NCBI GenBank assembly: GCA_018711405.1
Contig: DVIH01000032.1
Span: 1-41,750 of the forward strand
Source: Candidatus Avibacteroides excrementipullorum
GTDB lineage: Bacteria > Bacteroidota > Bacteroidia > Bacteroidales > Bacteroidaceae
DNA: 41,750 nucleotides
Reading direction: 5' to 3'
The notes below the pieces were generated by a model that worked only from the letters and a program-made list of their open reading frames with translations, did no database searches and was not told the origin of the DNA. Positions 15,006 through 24,030 of the stretch are shown one piece after another. The first letter of the stretch is position 1, and each line of letters starts with the position of its first letter. Both the position numbers and the translations under genes were made by a program.

Positions 15006-17336
15006 ATGAAGCAGATGAACTTTTTATCCGGAGCGTTTGCCGTCATGTCGGCAGCGTTGTTATTGTCTTGTTCCCAAAAGGACATGACTGCCGATTATGA
15101 TGATGTAATCCCGCAGCCGCAGGAGATAGTAAAGGGCGGTAACCGGCCTTTTGTCTTGAATGGCAATGTGAAGATTGTATGGGACAGTGAAAGCGCAGGT
15201 ATGGCAAAAGATGCCGGATTGCTTGCCGGATATATAAAGGATATTACAGGACTGGAGTTGCAGACAGAGCAGAACGGCATCCCTGATGGCAACATAGTCC
15301 TGAGTACGGATCTTGGCTCCGACAACGATGAGGCTTATTGCCTCATGGTGAGCAGTGCGGGCATAACGATAAGGGGGGCAAGCGAAGACGGATTGTTCTA
15401 TGGCATACAGACATTGAGGAAATCTTTGCCCGTAGCCGGTAATGCAAAAGAAATCACGATGGACGAGGTGACGATAAACGACTATCCGCGTTTCCCCTAT
15501 CGCGGCGTGCATTTTGATGTCAGCCGCCATTTCTTCCCAGCCGACTCTGTGAAGTCGTTCATCGACATGATGGCATTGCACAACCTCAACACGATGCACT
15601 GGCATCTGACCGATGACCAGGGCTGGAGGGTGCAGTCTGATAAATATCCCAAATTGACGGAATTAGGTTCCAGGAGGACGGAGACTGTCATAGGGCGCAA
15701 CTCCGGCGAATATGACGGCAAGCCTTACGGCGGATTCTACACTAAGGATGAGATAAGAGACGTGATAGCCTACGCTGCCGAGCGGCATATAAATATAGTG
15801 CCGGAGATAGACCTGCCGGGACACATGCAGGCTGCCTTGTGCGCATATCCTGAACTGGGTTGCACGGGAGGCCCGTATGAAGTATGGAAGCAGTGGGGCG
15901 TGTCGCATGAAGTGCTTTGTGCCGGAAGTGACAAGACGCTGCGCTTCATAGACGACATACTTGGCGAGATAATGGACCTTTTCCCGTCGGAATACATCCA
16001 TGTGGGCGGCGATGAATGCCCCAAGACCCGTTGGGAACAGTGTCCGAAGTGTCAGGCGCGCATCAGGTCGCTCGGTCTCAGAGACGACAGGGAGCATACG
16101 GCGGAACAGAAACTGCAAAGCTATGTCATAACCCATGCAGCCAAGACCATTGCCGCGCGTGGCCGCAAGATGATAGGTTGGAACGAGATACTCGAAGGCG
16201 GGCTGCCCGATGGGGCTATCGTCATGTCATGGATTGGCGAGGCCGGAGGCATCAAGGCTGCCAAACTGGGGCATGACGTGATTATGACCCCGAACACATA
16301 TCTCTATTTCGACTATTACCAGACCCCCGACATAGAAGACGAGCCGCTGGCCATAGGCGGATGCATCCCTGTCAAGACAGTGTATGGCTATGAACCGATG
16401 CCTGAGGAGCTTACGGCGGAGCAGCAGAAACATATCTTCGGCGTGCAGGCAAATCTCTGGACGGAATATATCACATCGTTCAGCCAAGTGCAATACATGG
16501 AACTGCCGCGCATGGCTGCCCTGTCGGAAGTGCAGTGGACTATGCCCGACAGGAAAGACTACGACTGCTTCCTTTCGCGTATGCCCCACATGTTCGCGCT
16601 TTACGATTTGTACGGATACAACTATGGCAGGCATCTGCTCAATGTCAATGTCAGTTTCGTCCCCGACACGGTGCAGGGTAGGCTGGGGGTTGTCATGTCG
16701 TCCATAGACAAGGCCGACATCCGTTACACCCTCGACGGGTCGGAGCTTTCGGCATCCTCGCAACTCTATTCCGATACGTTGTGGATAGACAGTTCGGCGC
16801 AGCTTCGTGCCGCAGTGTTCCGCCCATCGGGCATGAGCAAGGTATATAAGGAAGACATCGACTTCAACAAGGCCACGCTCAAACCCATAACCATGCTTCA
16901 GCCCATCAACAGCGGATATTATTATGACGGCCCTGTGACGCTGGTTGACGGACTGACAGGCAACGGCAACTATAAGAGCCGCCGTTGGATAGCCTTTGTG
17001 GGCAACGACATGGAAGCCGTGATAGACCTGAAAGGCGAGCAGGAAATATCGGAAGCATCGGTCAATCTCTGTTACAACACAGGCGACTGGGTGTATGACG
17101 CACGCAGGTTTGCGGTGGCAGTGTCGGACGACGGCATTGACTTCCGTGAAGTCGCAGCCGAAGATTACCCGGAAATGACAGAAGACCAATACGGCAGCGG
17201 CATCAGTACCCATGCGCTCAAGTTCTCCCCAGTAAAGGCAAGGTATGTCAAAGTCACCTTGTCGCCGGAGTATAATATGCCCGAAAACAGGGGCTTCGAG
17301 GCCTTCATCTTCGTAGACGAGATAAAACTGCGGTAA
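15006..17336 (+). CDS. GH20 beta-N-acetylhexosaminidase, lipoprotein
   Basis: A 776-residue enzyme that removes terminal beta-GlcNAc or GalNAc by substrate-assisted catalysis. A signal peptide ends in the lipobox LLSC. An N-terminal GH20b domain (about 30-150) leads into the TIM barrel (PYRGVHFDVSRHFFP, WHLTDDQGWR), with the catalytic pair Asp336-Glu337 in HVGGDECPKTRW. The C-terminus has a chitobiase-type beta domain (about 560-620) and a discoidin/CBM32-like domain (about 650-776). It follows GH92 on the same strand, which suits stepwise trimming of host glycans. A strong terminator follows. No SusC/SusD transporter pair lies in the window, so this is not a complete polysaccharide utilisation locus. 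Confidence 0.96.
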   Translation: MKQMNFLSGAFAVMSAALLLSCSQKDMTADYDDVIPQPQEIVKGGNRPFVLNGNVKIVWDSESAGMAKDAGLLAGYIKDITGLELQTEQNGIPDGNIVLSTDLGSDNDEAYCLMVSSAGITIRGASEDGLFYGIQTLRKSLPVAGNAKEITMDEVTINDYPRFPYRGVHFDVSRHFFPADSVKSFIDMMALHNLNTMHWHLTDDQGWRVQSDKYPKLTELGSRRTETVIGRNSGEYDGKPYGGFYTKDEIRDVIAYAAERHINIVPEIDLPGHMQAALCAYPELGCTGGPYEVWKQWGVSHEVLCAGSDKTLRFIDDILGEIMDLFPSEYIHVGGDECPKTRWEQCPKCQARIRSLGLRDDREHTAEQKLQSYVITHAAKTIAARGRKMIGWNEILEGGLPDGAIVMSWIGEAGGIKAAKLGHDVIMTPNTYLYFDYYQTPDIEDEPLAIGGCIPVKTVYGYEPMPEELTAEQQKHIFGVQANLWTEYITSFSQVQYMELPRMAALSEVQWTMPDRKDYDCFLSRMPHMFALYDLYGYNYGRHLLNVNVSFVPDTVQGRLGVVMSSIDKADIRYTLDGSELSASSQLYSDTLWIDSSAQLRAAVFRPSGMSKVYKEDIDFNKATLKPITMLQPINSGYYYDGPVTLVDGLTGNGNYKSRRWIAFVGNDMEAVIDLKGEQEISEASVNLCYNTGDWVYDARRFAVAVSDDGIDFREVAAEDYPEMTEDQYGSGISTHALKFSPVKARYVKVTLSPEYNMPENRGFEAFIFVDEIKLR

Positions 17337-17354
17337 TTTGTCTTTTCATATTTT

Positions 17355-17405
17355 GCAGGCGGGACGGGGGCTGACATGCCCGCTCCCGCCTGCTGTCTTT
17401 TTTAT
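17355..17405 (+). terminator. Strong intrinsic terminator after the GH20 gene
   Basis: GCAGGCGGGA (17355-17364) pairs with TCCCGCCTGC (17384-17393). The stem is followed by TGTCTTTTTTA. It closes the GH92-GH20 region. Confidence 0.85.
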
Positions 17406-17430
17406 TGCTTGCAAATCGGGTGGAAACGTC

Positions 17431-17527
17431 CTGTTTCGGGATGTGCGCCATCTTTGCCCGGTATCGAGCCGATCATGACTGAAGATGGCGTACATCCCGG
17501 GCGATGATCGAGCCGATCCCGGGCGCA
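17431..17527. repeat. Four-module intergenic repeat, copy 3 (2+2)
   Basis: Leftward modules: B 17452-17431 and A 17474-17453. The 9-bp centre is ATGACTGAA (17475-17483), the only centre unlike the others. Rightward modules: B 17484-17505 and A 17506-17527, the latter in the variant form GATCGAGCCGAT. The copy lies between the GH20 terminator and an orphan promoter. The next bases (17528-17680) show no clear further module and I see nothing else in them. Confidence 0.88.
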
Positions 17528-17689
17528 GCCCGGAATGCACCGGAAAACGGGTGTCAAGGGTGCTCCGGGCACAATTGCATTTATGCCGTGATTTGTTTTT
17601 GGTTGGTTGTCTGTATGGGCGGGGAAATAACAGAAAGGCGAAGCAGAAAAGCAAGGATTCAAGACCTTTTATTTTTTTACTTATGATTC

Positions 17690-17718
17690 TTGTCCTTTAA
17701 GATTGTTTTCTATTTTTG
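17690..17718 (+). promoter_or_regulatory. Promoter of an unassigned transcript
   Basis: TTG at 17690-17692 and TATTTTTG at 17711-17718 are separated by 18 bp, a good -33/-7 pair. No recognised gene follows until 18151, which has its own promoter, so the transcript starting near 17725 covers either a short ORF or a non-coding RNA. Confidence 0.5.
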
Positions 17719-17739
17719 CAGATGTAGTCCGTCTCTTAT

Positions 17740-17913
17740 ATGCTTGTCAGAGAAATATTCATACGAAGATTGGCAGTAGCAGAAGCGAGCCTTGTTAAGG
17801 ATGGATATGTGACCCGCCAATATTTTTATGTGAAGTGTTATCCGATATTTAAGTCGATATGCAATAGGTGTTACATGGGGATGCATGGAGTGGTTCGGAT
17901 GATTTTGTGGTAA
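17740..17913 (+). CDS. Possible 57-residue small protein, unrecognised
   Basis: An ATG about 15 bp after the predicted transcription start opens 57 codons (MLVREIFIRRLAVAEASL, later QYFYVKCYPIFKSICN) to TAA. The product would be basic with three Cys and resembles nothing I know. The coding case rests on position only. An RNA gene is an equal alternative, because ATTGGC near 17769 and GCCAAT near 17815 can pair. From 17914 to 18100 I see no gene; a short minus-strand peptide there is discussed with the rejected items. Confidence 0.25.
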   Translation: MLVREIFIRRLAVAEASLVKDGYVTRQYFYVKCYPIFKSICNRCYMGMHGVVRMILW

Positions 17914-18101
17914 TAGCAGATGTATAAAAAGTACAGATTATGAAATGTCCATATTATAATGCTCGATGAATTCAAGTATTGTCCCTATCCTGAGGAGATA
18001 AAGTAGAGTTTTAGGCATGTCTGTTTTTCCCCGCCGCACTTTGCGCAGACTGTGCAGACGGTGAGTTTTCAAAGAAAACAGTATTTTTTCCGCAAGATAA
18101 T

Positions 18102-18131
18102 TTGAAATATTAAAACAATAGCTTATTTTTG
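18102..18131 (+). promoter_or_regulatory. Promoter of the coiled-coil/zapA operon
   Basis: TTTG (18102-18105) and TATTTTTG (18124-18131) are 18 bp apart. The start codon of the first gene lies 20 bp downstream. Confidence 0.7.
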
Positions 18132-18150
18132 TAAAATAATTTAGGCATAA

Positions 18151-18456
18151 ATGAAACCTGAAGACAAAGAGCTGTTGGAGACATTTCAAGTCCGGTTCAG
18201 AGATCTGATGACCTATATCGACAACCTGTTGAAGCAGATGGCGGAAATGGAAGAAAAGGCGGCATCGGATATCAGAGACAAAGACAGGGAAATAGAAAGT
18301 CTGAAAACCCGGCTCTATGCCAGCGAGAAAAGGTATGCCGATTTGAAAACAGCCAAGACGCTCGAACTGACGCTGAAAGACAGGAAAGACGTGAAGCAGA
18401 GAGTGGACAGGCTGATGCGTGAAATAGACAAATGCATAGCTTTGTTGAATGAATGA
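18151..18456 (+). CDS. Coiled-coil protein upstream of ZapA (ZapB-like)
   Basis: A 101-residue, highly charged, almost wholly helical protein. Heptad-like spacing runs from about residue 20 to the end (LLKQMAEMEEKA, EIESLKTRLYASEK). There is no signal peptide or membrane segment. It starts a two-gene operon with zapA, separated by 9 bp. A short coiled-coil protein beside ZapA suggests a structural partner at the division ring, as ZapB is for ZapA in enterobacteria. This is inference from context and shape, since coiled coils give poor sequence evidence. Confidence 0.85.
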   Translation: MKPEDKELLETFQVRFRDLMTYIDNLLKQMAEMEEKAASDIRDKDREIESLKTRLYASEKRYADLKTAKTLELTLKDRKDVKQRVDRLMREIDKCIALLNE

Positions 18457-18465
18457 TACAAAGAT

Positions 18466-18765
18466 ATGGATAACGATAACTTTAAGATAAAGCTGCGTCC
18501 TTTCAATCTCATCATACCGCTGACGATAAAAAGAGACGATGAATTTCTTTACAGGGAAGCGGAGCGGAGACTGAATTACGTTTACGGCAGATATAAAGAG
18601 CAGCTCATTGGCTATGAGGACAACGAGCTGATGGCTATAGCGGCATTGACTTTTGCTTACGAAGTGATGAAAAAACAAGACCATAACGACACGAAACCGT
18701 TTGCGGAAGTCATGGAAGAAGCGATAGAAAAGATAGAAAACAGACTGAAAGAGGCTCGCACATAG
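18466..18765 (+). CDS. zapA: Cell division protein ZapA
   Basis: A 99-residue protein with the ZapA layout. An N-terminal beta hairpin (FKIKLRPFNLIIPLTI) is followed by EFLYREAERRLNYVYGRY, the region ELMAIAALTFAYEVMK, and a C-terminal coiled coil. ZapA tetramers crosslink FtsZ filaments and stabilise the Z ring. It is the second gene of an operon with the coiled-coil protein. A long terminator hairpin, possibly part of a non-coding RNA, separates it from RNase Y. Confidence 0.92.
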   Translation: MDNDNFKIKLRPFNLIIPLTIKRDDEFLYREAERRLNYVYGRYKEQLIGYEDNELMAIAALTFAYEVMKKQDHNDTKPFAEVMEEAIEKIENRLKEART

Positions 18766-18858
18766 CACGCGGACAATTCTCTGCCGGATACTTGAACGAA
18801 ACAATTTCACGCACTGCCTTAACATTGAAACATATGTGAAGGCGATGCGTGTTTTTTT
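18766..18858 (+). terminator. Long terminator hairpin between zapA and rny, possible small RNA 3' end
   Basis: CACGCA (18808-18813) pairs with TGCGTG (18846-18851). Inside it GCCTT/AAGGC and ACAT/ATGT also pair, giving a long stem followed by seven T (18852-18858). A second CACGC at 18766-18770 could pair with the same 3' strand in an alternative fold. The interval beside zapA is where 6S RNA sits in enterobacteria, so a 6S-type RNA is conceivable. Only the terminator is directly supported. Confidence 0.7.
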
Positions 18859-18890
18859 ATTATATAACATTTTAACAAACAACAATTGAT

Positions 18891-20423
18891 ATGGAAATAA
18901 TAATAGCATCATTGGTTTGCTTTCTGATAGGAGGCGGGTTGTCATACCTGCTGTTCAGATTCCTGTTGAAAAGCAAGTACAACAAAGTGCTTCAAGAAGC
19001 AGAGACGGAAGCAGAAGTGATAAAGAAGAATAAATTGCTTGAAGTAAAAGAAAAGTTCCTGAACAAAAAGGCCGATCTGGAAAAGGAAGTGGCCGCACGC
19101 AATCAGAAAATACAGCAGGCGGAAAACAAACTCAAGCAAAGGGAAATGGTCCTGACTCAGAAGAACGAGGAAGTACAAAGGAAAAAAGAAGAAAACGAGA
19201 AGACAAGGCAGAATCTTGAAAACCAGATGAATGCTTTGGAGAAGAAAAAAGAGGAACTGGCCAGGCTGCAAAGCAAGGAAATAGAAAAACTGGAAGCCAT
19301 ATCGGGACTTTCGGCAGATGAAGCCAAAGAGAAACTGATAGAATCCCTCAAGGAAGAGGCCAAGACGCAGGCAGCATCATACATCAATGACATAATGGAC
19401 GATGCGAAAATGACAGCCAACAAGGAAGCCAAGAAGATCGTGATACAGTCCATCCAACGTGTTGCCACTGAAACCGCAATAGAAAACTCCGTGACAGTAT
19501 TCCACATAGAAAGCGATGAAATAAAAGGACGCATCATAGGACGGGAAGGCCGAAACATCAGGGCGCTCGAAGCCGCTACAGGAGTGGAGATTATAGTGGA
19601 TGACACCCCCGAAGCCATAGTGCTCTCGGCTTTCGACCCAGTGCGCCGCGAGATAGCAAGGCTGGCGCTGCACCAGCTTGTCACCGATGGGCGAATACAC
19701 CCGGCAAGGATAGAAGAAGTGGTGGCGAAAGTGCGCAAACAGATAGAAGAGGAAATAATAGAGACCGGAAAACGTACCGCGATAGACTTGGGTATACACG
19801 GACTTCATCCTGAAATAATACGTATAGTAGGTAAGATGAAATACCGCTCCTCTTACGGGCAGAACCTGTTGCAACACTCCAGAGAGACTGCCAACCTGTG
19901 TGCGGTAATGGCTTCGGAACTGGGGCTGAACCCGCAGAAAGCCAAAAGAGCCGGACTGCTGCACGACATAGGCAAAGTGCCCGATGACGAACCGGAACTG
20001 CCACATGCATTGCTCGGCATGAAGATTGCGGAAAAATACAAGGAGAAAGCAGATATATGCAACGCCATAGGCGCGCACCACGATGAGATAGAAATGACTT
20101 CGCTCCTCGCTCCGATCGTGCAGGTGTGCGATGCCATATCGGGAGCAAGACCGGGCGCAAGAAGGGAAATAGTGGAAGCCTACATCAAACGCCTCAACGA
20201 CCTTGAGCAGCTTGCACTCTCTTATCCCGGCGTGACCAAGACATACGCCATACAAGCGGGCAGGGAGCTGCGCGTAATAGTCGGCGCAGACAAGATAGAC
20301 GACAAGCAGACCGAAAACCTGTCAACCGAAATAGCAAAGAAGATACAAGACGAAATGACATATCCGGGACAGGTGAAGATCACGGTCATAAGGGAGACAA
20401 GAGCCGTAAGCTACGCAAAGTAA
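18891..20423 (+). CDS. rny: Ribonuclease Y
   Basis: A 510-residue membrane-anchored endoribonuclease that starts mRNA decay. The order is standard: an N-terminal membrane helix (about 4-22), a long coiled coil (about 25-165), a KH RNA-binding domain with Gly217-Arg-Glu-Gly220, and an HD domain with His358-Asp359 in [12 protein letters not shown]. The C-terminus ends with [25 protein letters not shown] family sequence. It is complete, single-copy in the window, and followed by a terminator. A promoter was not clearly found in the 30 bp after the preceding terminator. Confidence 0.97.
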   Translation: MEIIIASLVCFLIGGGLSYLLFRFLLKSKYNKVLQEAETEAEVIKKNKLLEVKEKFLNKKADLEKEVAARNQKIQQAENKLKQREMVLTQKNEEVQRKKEENEKTRQNLENQMNALEKKKEELARLQSKEIEKLEAISGLSADEAKEKLIESLKEEAKTQAASYINDIMDDAKMTANKEAKKIVIQSIQRVATETAIENSVTVFHIESDEIKGRIIGREGRNIRALEAATGVEIIVDDTPEAIVLSAFDPVRREIARLALHQLVTDGRIHPARIEEVVAKVRKQIEEEIIETGKRTAIDLGIHGLHPEIIRIVGKMKYRSSYGQNLLQHSRETANLCAVMASELGLNPQKAKRAGLLHDIGKVPDDEPELPHALLGMKIAEKYKEKADICNAIGAHHDEIEMTSLLAPIVQVCDAISGARPGARREIVEAYIKRLNDLEQLALSYPGVTKTYAIQAGRELRVIVGADKIDDKQTENLSTEIAKKIQDEMTYPGQVKITVIRETRAVSYAK

Positions 20424-20456
20424 CCATCGGCAAGGATGACAGAAACAAAACACGCG

Positions 20457-20490
20457 AAAGGCCGTTCCATCTCAAAGGGCGGCCTTTTCT
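20457..20490 (+). terminator. Intrinsic terminator after rny
   Basis: AAAGGCCG (20457-20464) and CGGCCTTT (20480-20487) form an 8-bp stem ending in TTTTCT. Confidence 0.8.
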
Positions 20491-20560
20491 GATGCCGTAC
20501 AATATAAGTTATAGAGATATAAAATAAACGCTAACGCGCTTTCGTATCGCAAAAATCATT

Positions 20561-20567
20561 TACTTTG
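20561..20567 (+). promoter_or_regulatory. Promoter -7 box for glyS
   Basis: TACTTTG followed by CA lies 41 bp before the glyS start. It is one base shorter than TAnnTTTG but has the usual GCA tail seen at other promoters here. Confidence 0.5.
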
Positions 20568-20607
20568 CACAAAATTAAGGCGAAACACAATAAAAACTGA
20601 TAGAAAG

Positions 20608-22149
20608 ATGGCACAAGAAGACGTTTTCAAAAAACTGGTATCACATTGCAAAGAATATGGTTTCGTATTCCCATCAAGCGACATATATGACGGTCTGGGA
20701 GCCGTATACGATTACGGGCAAATGGGAGTGGAACTTAAAAACAATATAAAGAAGTACTGGTGGGACAGCATGGTGTTGCTCCACGACAACATAGTCGGTC
20801 TGGATTCGGCCATATTCATGCATCCCGACATATGGAAAGCTTCGGGGCATGTGGATGCTTTCAACGACCCGTTGATAGACAACAAAGATTCCAAAAAACG
20901 CTACCGTGCCGATGTCCTCATTGAAGACCAGATAGCAAAATATGATGAAAAGATAAACAAGGAAGTGGAGAAAGCCCGCAAACGCTTCGGCGAAGCTTTC
21001 GATGAGCAGCAGTTCAGGACAACCAACACAAGGCTGCTGGAACATCAGGCAAAGCGGGACGCGCTGCACGAGCGGTATGCCAAAGCCATGAATGACAATG
21101 ACCTGGCCGAACTGAGGCAGATCATAGTCGATGAAGGCATAGTATGCCCCATTTCCGGCACGAAAAACTGGACAGAGGTGAGACAGTTCAACCTCATGTT
21201 CTCCACCGAAATGGGCTCCACCGCCGATGGAGCCATGAAAATCTACCTCCGCCCCGAAACGGCACAAGGCATATTCGTCAACTTCCTCAATGTGCAGAAG
21301 ACCGGACGCATGAAAATACCTTTCGGCATAGCACAGATAGGCAAGGCTTTCAGAAATGAAATCGTGGCACGCCAGTTCATCTTCAGGATGAGAGAGTTCG
21401 AGCAGATGGAAATGCAGTTCTTCGTCCGTCCCGGCGAGGAACTCGAATGGTTCCGCACATGGAAAGAATACCGCATGAAGTGGCACAAGGCTCTCGGATT
21501 CGGCGATGATCACTATCGCTATCACGATCATGAGAAACTGGCACATTATGCCAACGCCGCCACCGACATAGAATTTCTCATGCCTTTCGGTTTCAAGGAA
21601 GTGGAGGGCATACACTCGCGCACAGACTTCGACTTGAGCCGCCATGAACAGTTCAGCGGGAAGAATATCAAATATTTCGATCCGGAACTCAACGAAAGCT
21701 ATACCCCGTATGTCATAGAGACATCCATAGGAGTGGACAGGATGTTCCTCAGCATCATGTCGGCGGCATACAAGGAAGAGACTCTGGACAATGGCGAGAG
21801 CAGGGTAGTGCTGCAACTGCCCCCTGCGCTGGCTCCGGTGAAACTGGCCATACTCCCGCTTGTCAAGAAAGACGGGCTGCCCGAAAAGGCACGCGAGATA
21901 GACAACATGATGAGGCTGCACTTCTACTGTCAGTATGACGAAAAAGACTCCATAGGCAAACGCTACAGGCGTCAGGATGCGATAGGCACGCCCTACTGCA
22001 TCACCATCGACCACCAGACCTTGCAGGATGACACCGTGACCATAAGGCACCGTGACACCATGCAGCAGGAGAGAGTGGCCATAGCCGACCTTGAGAAAAT
22101 CATAGCAGACAATGTCAGCATAACCTCATTGTTGAAAAAACTGATGTAA
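20608..22149 (+). CDS. glyS: Glycyl-tRNA synthetase (single-chain, alpha2 type)
   Basis: A 513-residue class II synthetase that attaches glycine to tRNA-Gly. Class II motif 2 appears as FRNEIVARQFIFRMREFEQMEM-type sequence (motif start near residue 249), and motif 3 as ETSIGVDRMFLSIM near 371. The C-terminal anticodon-binding domain begins around residue 410 (APVKLAILPLVKK). An insertion at about 95-170 with many charged residues is usual for Bacteroidota enzymes. The next gene starts 2 bp after the stop, so the two are co-transcribed. Confidence 0.97.
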   Translation: MAQEDVFKKLVSHCKEYGFVFPSSDIYDGLGAVYDYGQMGVELKNNIKKYWWDSMVLLHDNIVGLDSAIFMHPDIWKASGHVDAFNDPLIDNKDSKKRYRADVLIEDQIAKYDEKINKEVEKARKRFGEAFDEQQFRTTNTRLLEHQAKRDALHERYAKAMNDNDLAELRQIIVDEGIVCPISGTKNWTEVRQFNLMFSTEMGSTADGAMKIYLRPETAQGIFVNFLNVQKTGRMKIPFGIAQIGKAFRNEIVARQFIFRMREFEQMEMQFFVRPGEELEWFRTWKEYRMKWHKALGFGDDHYRYHDHEKLAHYANAATDIEFLMPFGFKEVEGIHSRTDFDLSRHEQFSGKNIKYFDPELNESYTPYVIETSIGVDRMFLSIMSAAYKEETLDNGESRVVLQLPPALAPVKLAILPLVKKDGLPEKAREIDNMMRLHFYCQYDEKDSIGKRYRRQDAIGTPYCITIDHQTLQDDTVTIRHRDTMQQERVAIADLEKIIADNVSITSLLKKLM

Positions 22150-22151
22150 CG

Positions 22152-22772
22152 ATGAAAAGACTCACATACCTTTGCGCCATGTTCGTCATGACACTATTTG
22201 CTGCAATGGCAGTGTCATGCGATGAAAACAAAGACGAAGGCACATACGATGCACATTGGAGAAGCCTCAACGAAGCATTCCTCGATTCGCTCGGCAACGC
22301 ATTCAAAGCTCAGGGAGGGGAGGGAAAAGGCGAGTTGAAACGCATAGTCCCCATGAGCGACCGCACCGTACCGATATATTATACTATCGTGGGTGCTGAC
22401 AAGGGGTATGTAGGCGATGGAGACGAAGCCCTGTTTTCCGACACGGCCATTGTCTACTACAAGACTATGGACATCACAGGCAAGGTGCTCGACAGCAATT
22501 TCAGCGGGGAATATCCCGATACGGCGTTTGACATTCCCAGCGAGTTTGCGGTGGGAGGCATGTTGGCTTCAGGTTCGGGCATCATATACGGGTGGACTGA
22601 AATACTCCAGTACATGCGTCCTCCAAAAGGCGGGACTGACAGCAAGGGCGATTTCTTCCGTGTCTACATCCCTTGGAGCTTGGCTTACGGCGAGGATGAC
22701 TACAACGACATAAAAGGGTATTCGCTCCTGGTCTTCGACATCAATCTCGTGGGAGTGAAACATAATGAATGA
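22152..22772 (+). CDS. FKBP-type peptidyl-prolyl isomerase-like lipoprotein
   Basis: A 206-residue protein with a signal peptide and lipobox-like AVSC around residue 23, so it is probably anchored in the outer or inner membrane. The C-terminal half is FKBP-like: GKVLDSNF, then VGGMLASGSGIIYGWTEILQYM, then VYIPWSLAYGEDDYNDIKGYSLLVFDINL. Such enzymes assist folding of exported proteins by prolyl isomerisation. Several active-site aromatics seem altered, so activity is not certain. It follows glyS with a 2-bp gap and ends in a strong terminator, so expression is tied to the synthetase. Confidence 0.85.
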   Translation: MKRLTYLCAMFVMTLFAAMAVSCDENKDEGTYDAHWRSLNEAFLDSLGNAFKAQGGEGKGELKRIVPMSDRTVPIYYTIVGADKGYVGDGDEALFSDTAIVYYKTMDITGKVLDSNFSGEYPDTAFDIPSEFAVGGMLASGSGIIYGWTEILQYMRPPKGGTDSKGDFFRVYIPWSLAYGEDDYNDIKGYSLLVFDINLVGVKHNE

Positions 22773-22779
22773 TATATGA

Positions 22780-22814
22780 TAAAGGCGGACTCTGACATCC
22801 GCCTTTATTTTTTT
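22780..22814 (+). terminator. Intrinsic terminator after the glyS operon
   Basis: TAAAGGCGGA (22780-22789) pairs perfectly with TCCGCCTTTA (22798-22807), followed by seven T. It sits between convergent genes. Confidence 0.88.
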
Positions 22815-22833
22815 CTTGTTGCGGCGGGCGTGC

Positions 22834-23913
22834 CTACACGAAATCCTCGCCCAGTTTCACTTGGGCGTCATTGACGAACTTCTTTATATCGTTTTCCTCG
22901 TCTTTCTTGCAGATGATGAGCACGTTGCCCGATTCCGCTATCAGATACCCGTCCATGTTCTGTATCACGGCTATCTTGTCTTTGGGCAGGGCTATTATGT
23001 TGTTCTTGCTGTTGTAGAGCAGAGTGCCGCACTGCAATATCACATTGCCTTCATGGTCTTTCGGCGAAGCATCATAGAGCGAATCCCATGTGCCGAGATC
23101 TGCCCACCCGAAGTCGGCCAGCGTCACGCACACATTGCCTGCCTTTTCCATTATGCCGTAGTCGATGGACACGTTGGGGCAATATGAATAATTCTGTTTT
23201 ATGAAATCCTTTTCTTCCCAGCTGCCTATCATCTCTCCGTGTTTCAGCGAGGCGCACAGCAGCGGTTGCAGCTGTTCGAAAGCTGAGATTATGCTGTTCA
23301 CGTTCCATACGAATATGCCCGAGTTCCAATAAAACTCTCCGGTCTCGATAAACACTTTGGCCATGTCCAGCTCCGGCTTTTCGGTGAATGTCTTGGCTTC
23401 ATACAGTCCGTCTTCTTTCAGGTCTCCCACCTGGATATATCCGTAGCCTGTCTCCGGTCTGTTGGGCTTGATGCCTATGGTCAGCAGGATATCTTCCTTG
23501 CGGACGAAATCGAAGCATTTGCCTATGACATCCAGAAAGTCCGCCTCGCGCAATATGAGGTGGTCTGACGGGGTCACCACTATGTTGGCCTCCGGGTCCA
23601 GGCTCCTGATGTGATATGATGCCCATGCTATGCACGGGGCCGTATTGCGCTTGGTCGGCTCGGCCAGTATCATGCGGTCGTCCACTCCGGGCAGCTGTTC
23701 GTGTATCAGTTGCACATAGGCTTCATTGGTAGAGATGAAGATGCGGTCTTTGGGGATTATTTTTGCAAACCTGTCATAAGTGAGTTGCAGCAAGGAGCGG
23801 CCTATGCCGAGAAAGTCGAGAAACTGTTTGGGCTTTTCCTTCCTGCTGAAAGGCCAGAAACGCCTGCCTACTCCGCCGCACATTATAACACAATAGTCAT
23901 GTTCTGTTATCAT
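22834..23913 (-). CDS. manC: Mannose-1-phosphate guanylyltransferase
   Basis: A 359-residue nucleotidyltransferase that makes GDP-mannose from GTP and mannose-1-phosphate. The signature CGGVGRRFWPFSRKEKPKQF is at residues 11-30, with TEKPE around 151 and a typical WADLGTWDSLY near 270. It lacks the C-terminal isomerase domain, so it is the single-function type. The start is taken as ATG at 23913-23911 (MITEHDYCVIMCGG). A longer frame to 23991 would add 26 residues before the conserved N-terminus and was rejected. GDP-mannose feeds capsule, glycoprotein and fucose synthesis. Repeat copy 4 lies about 115 bp upstream. Confidence 0.95.
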   Translation of the reverse strand: MITEHDYCVIMCGGVGRRFWPFSRKEKPKQFLDFLGIGRSLLQLTYDRFAKIIPKDRIFISTNEAYVQLIHEQLPGVDDRMILAEPTKRNTAPCIAWASYHIRSLDPEANIVVTPSDHLILREADFLDVIGKCFDFVRKEDILLTIGIKPNRPETGYGYIQVGDLKEDGLYEAKTFTEKPELDMAKVFIETGEFYWNSGIFVWNVNSIISAFEQLQPLLCASLKHGEMIGSWEEKDFIKQNYSYCPNVSIDYGIMEKAGNVCVTLADFGWADLGTWDSLYDASPKDHEGNVILQCGTLLYNSKNNIIALPKDKIAVIQNMDGYLIAESGNVLIICKKDEENDIKKFVNDAQVKLGEDFV

Positions 23914-24030
23914 AACGATTAGAATTAAGTTTGTGCTAAGATAGCAATTAAAATCCGTATGGTAAAAAAAACGGGGCAATAATACCAACAAATAGTCCTT
24001 TTGGCTTCCTTTTTCCCGTGCCGGGAAGTC

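Noticed and set aside
17938..18010. Short minus-strand peptide ending LLRIGTILEFIEHYNMDIS, resembling the end of an XRE-type antitoxin
   Set aside because: The resemblance covers only about 30 residues, there is no start or helix-turn-helix before it, and no partner gene; it could be a remnant but cannot be supported.
17938..18945. Long minus-strand open frame over the zapA operon and rny start
   Set aside because: It runs antisense to three well-supported genes and its product is a Phe/Leu-rich string typical of the reverse of coiled-coil coding sequence.
20674..22050. 458-residue minus-strand frame opposite glyS
   Set aside because: It is antisense to a complete class II synthetase and shows no recognisable domain.
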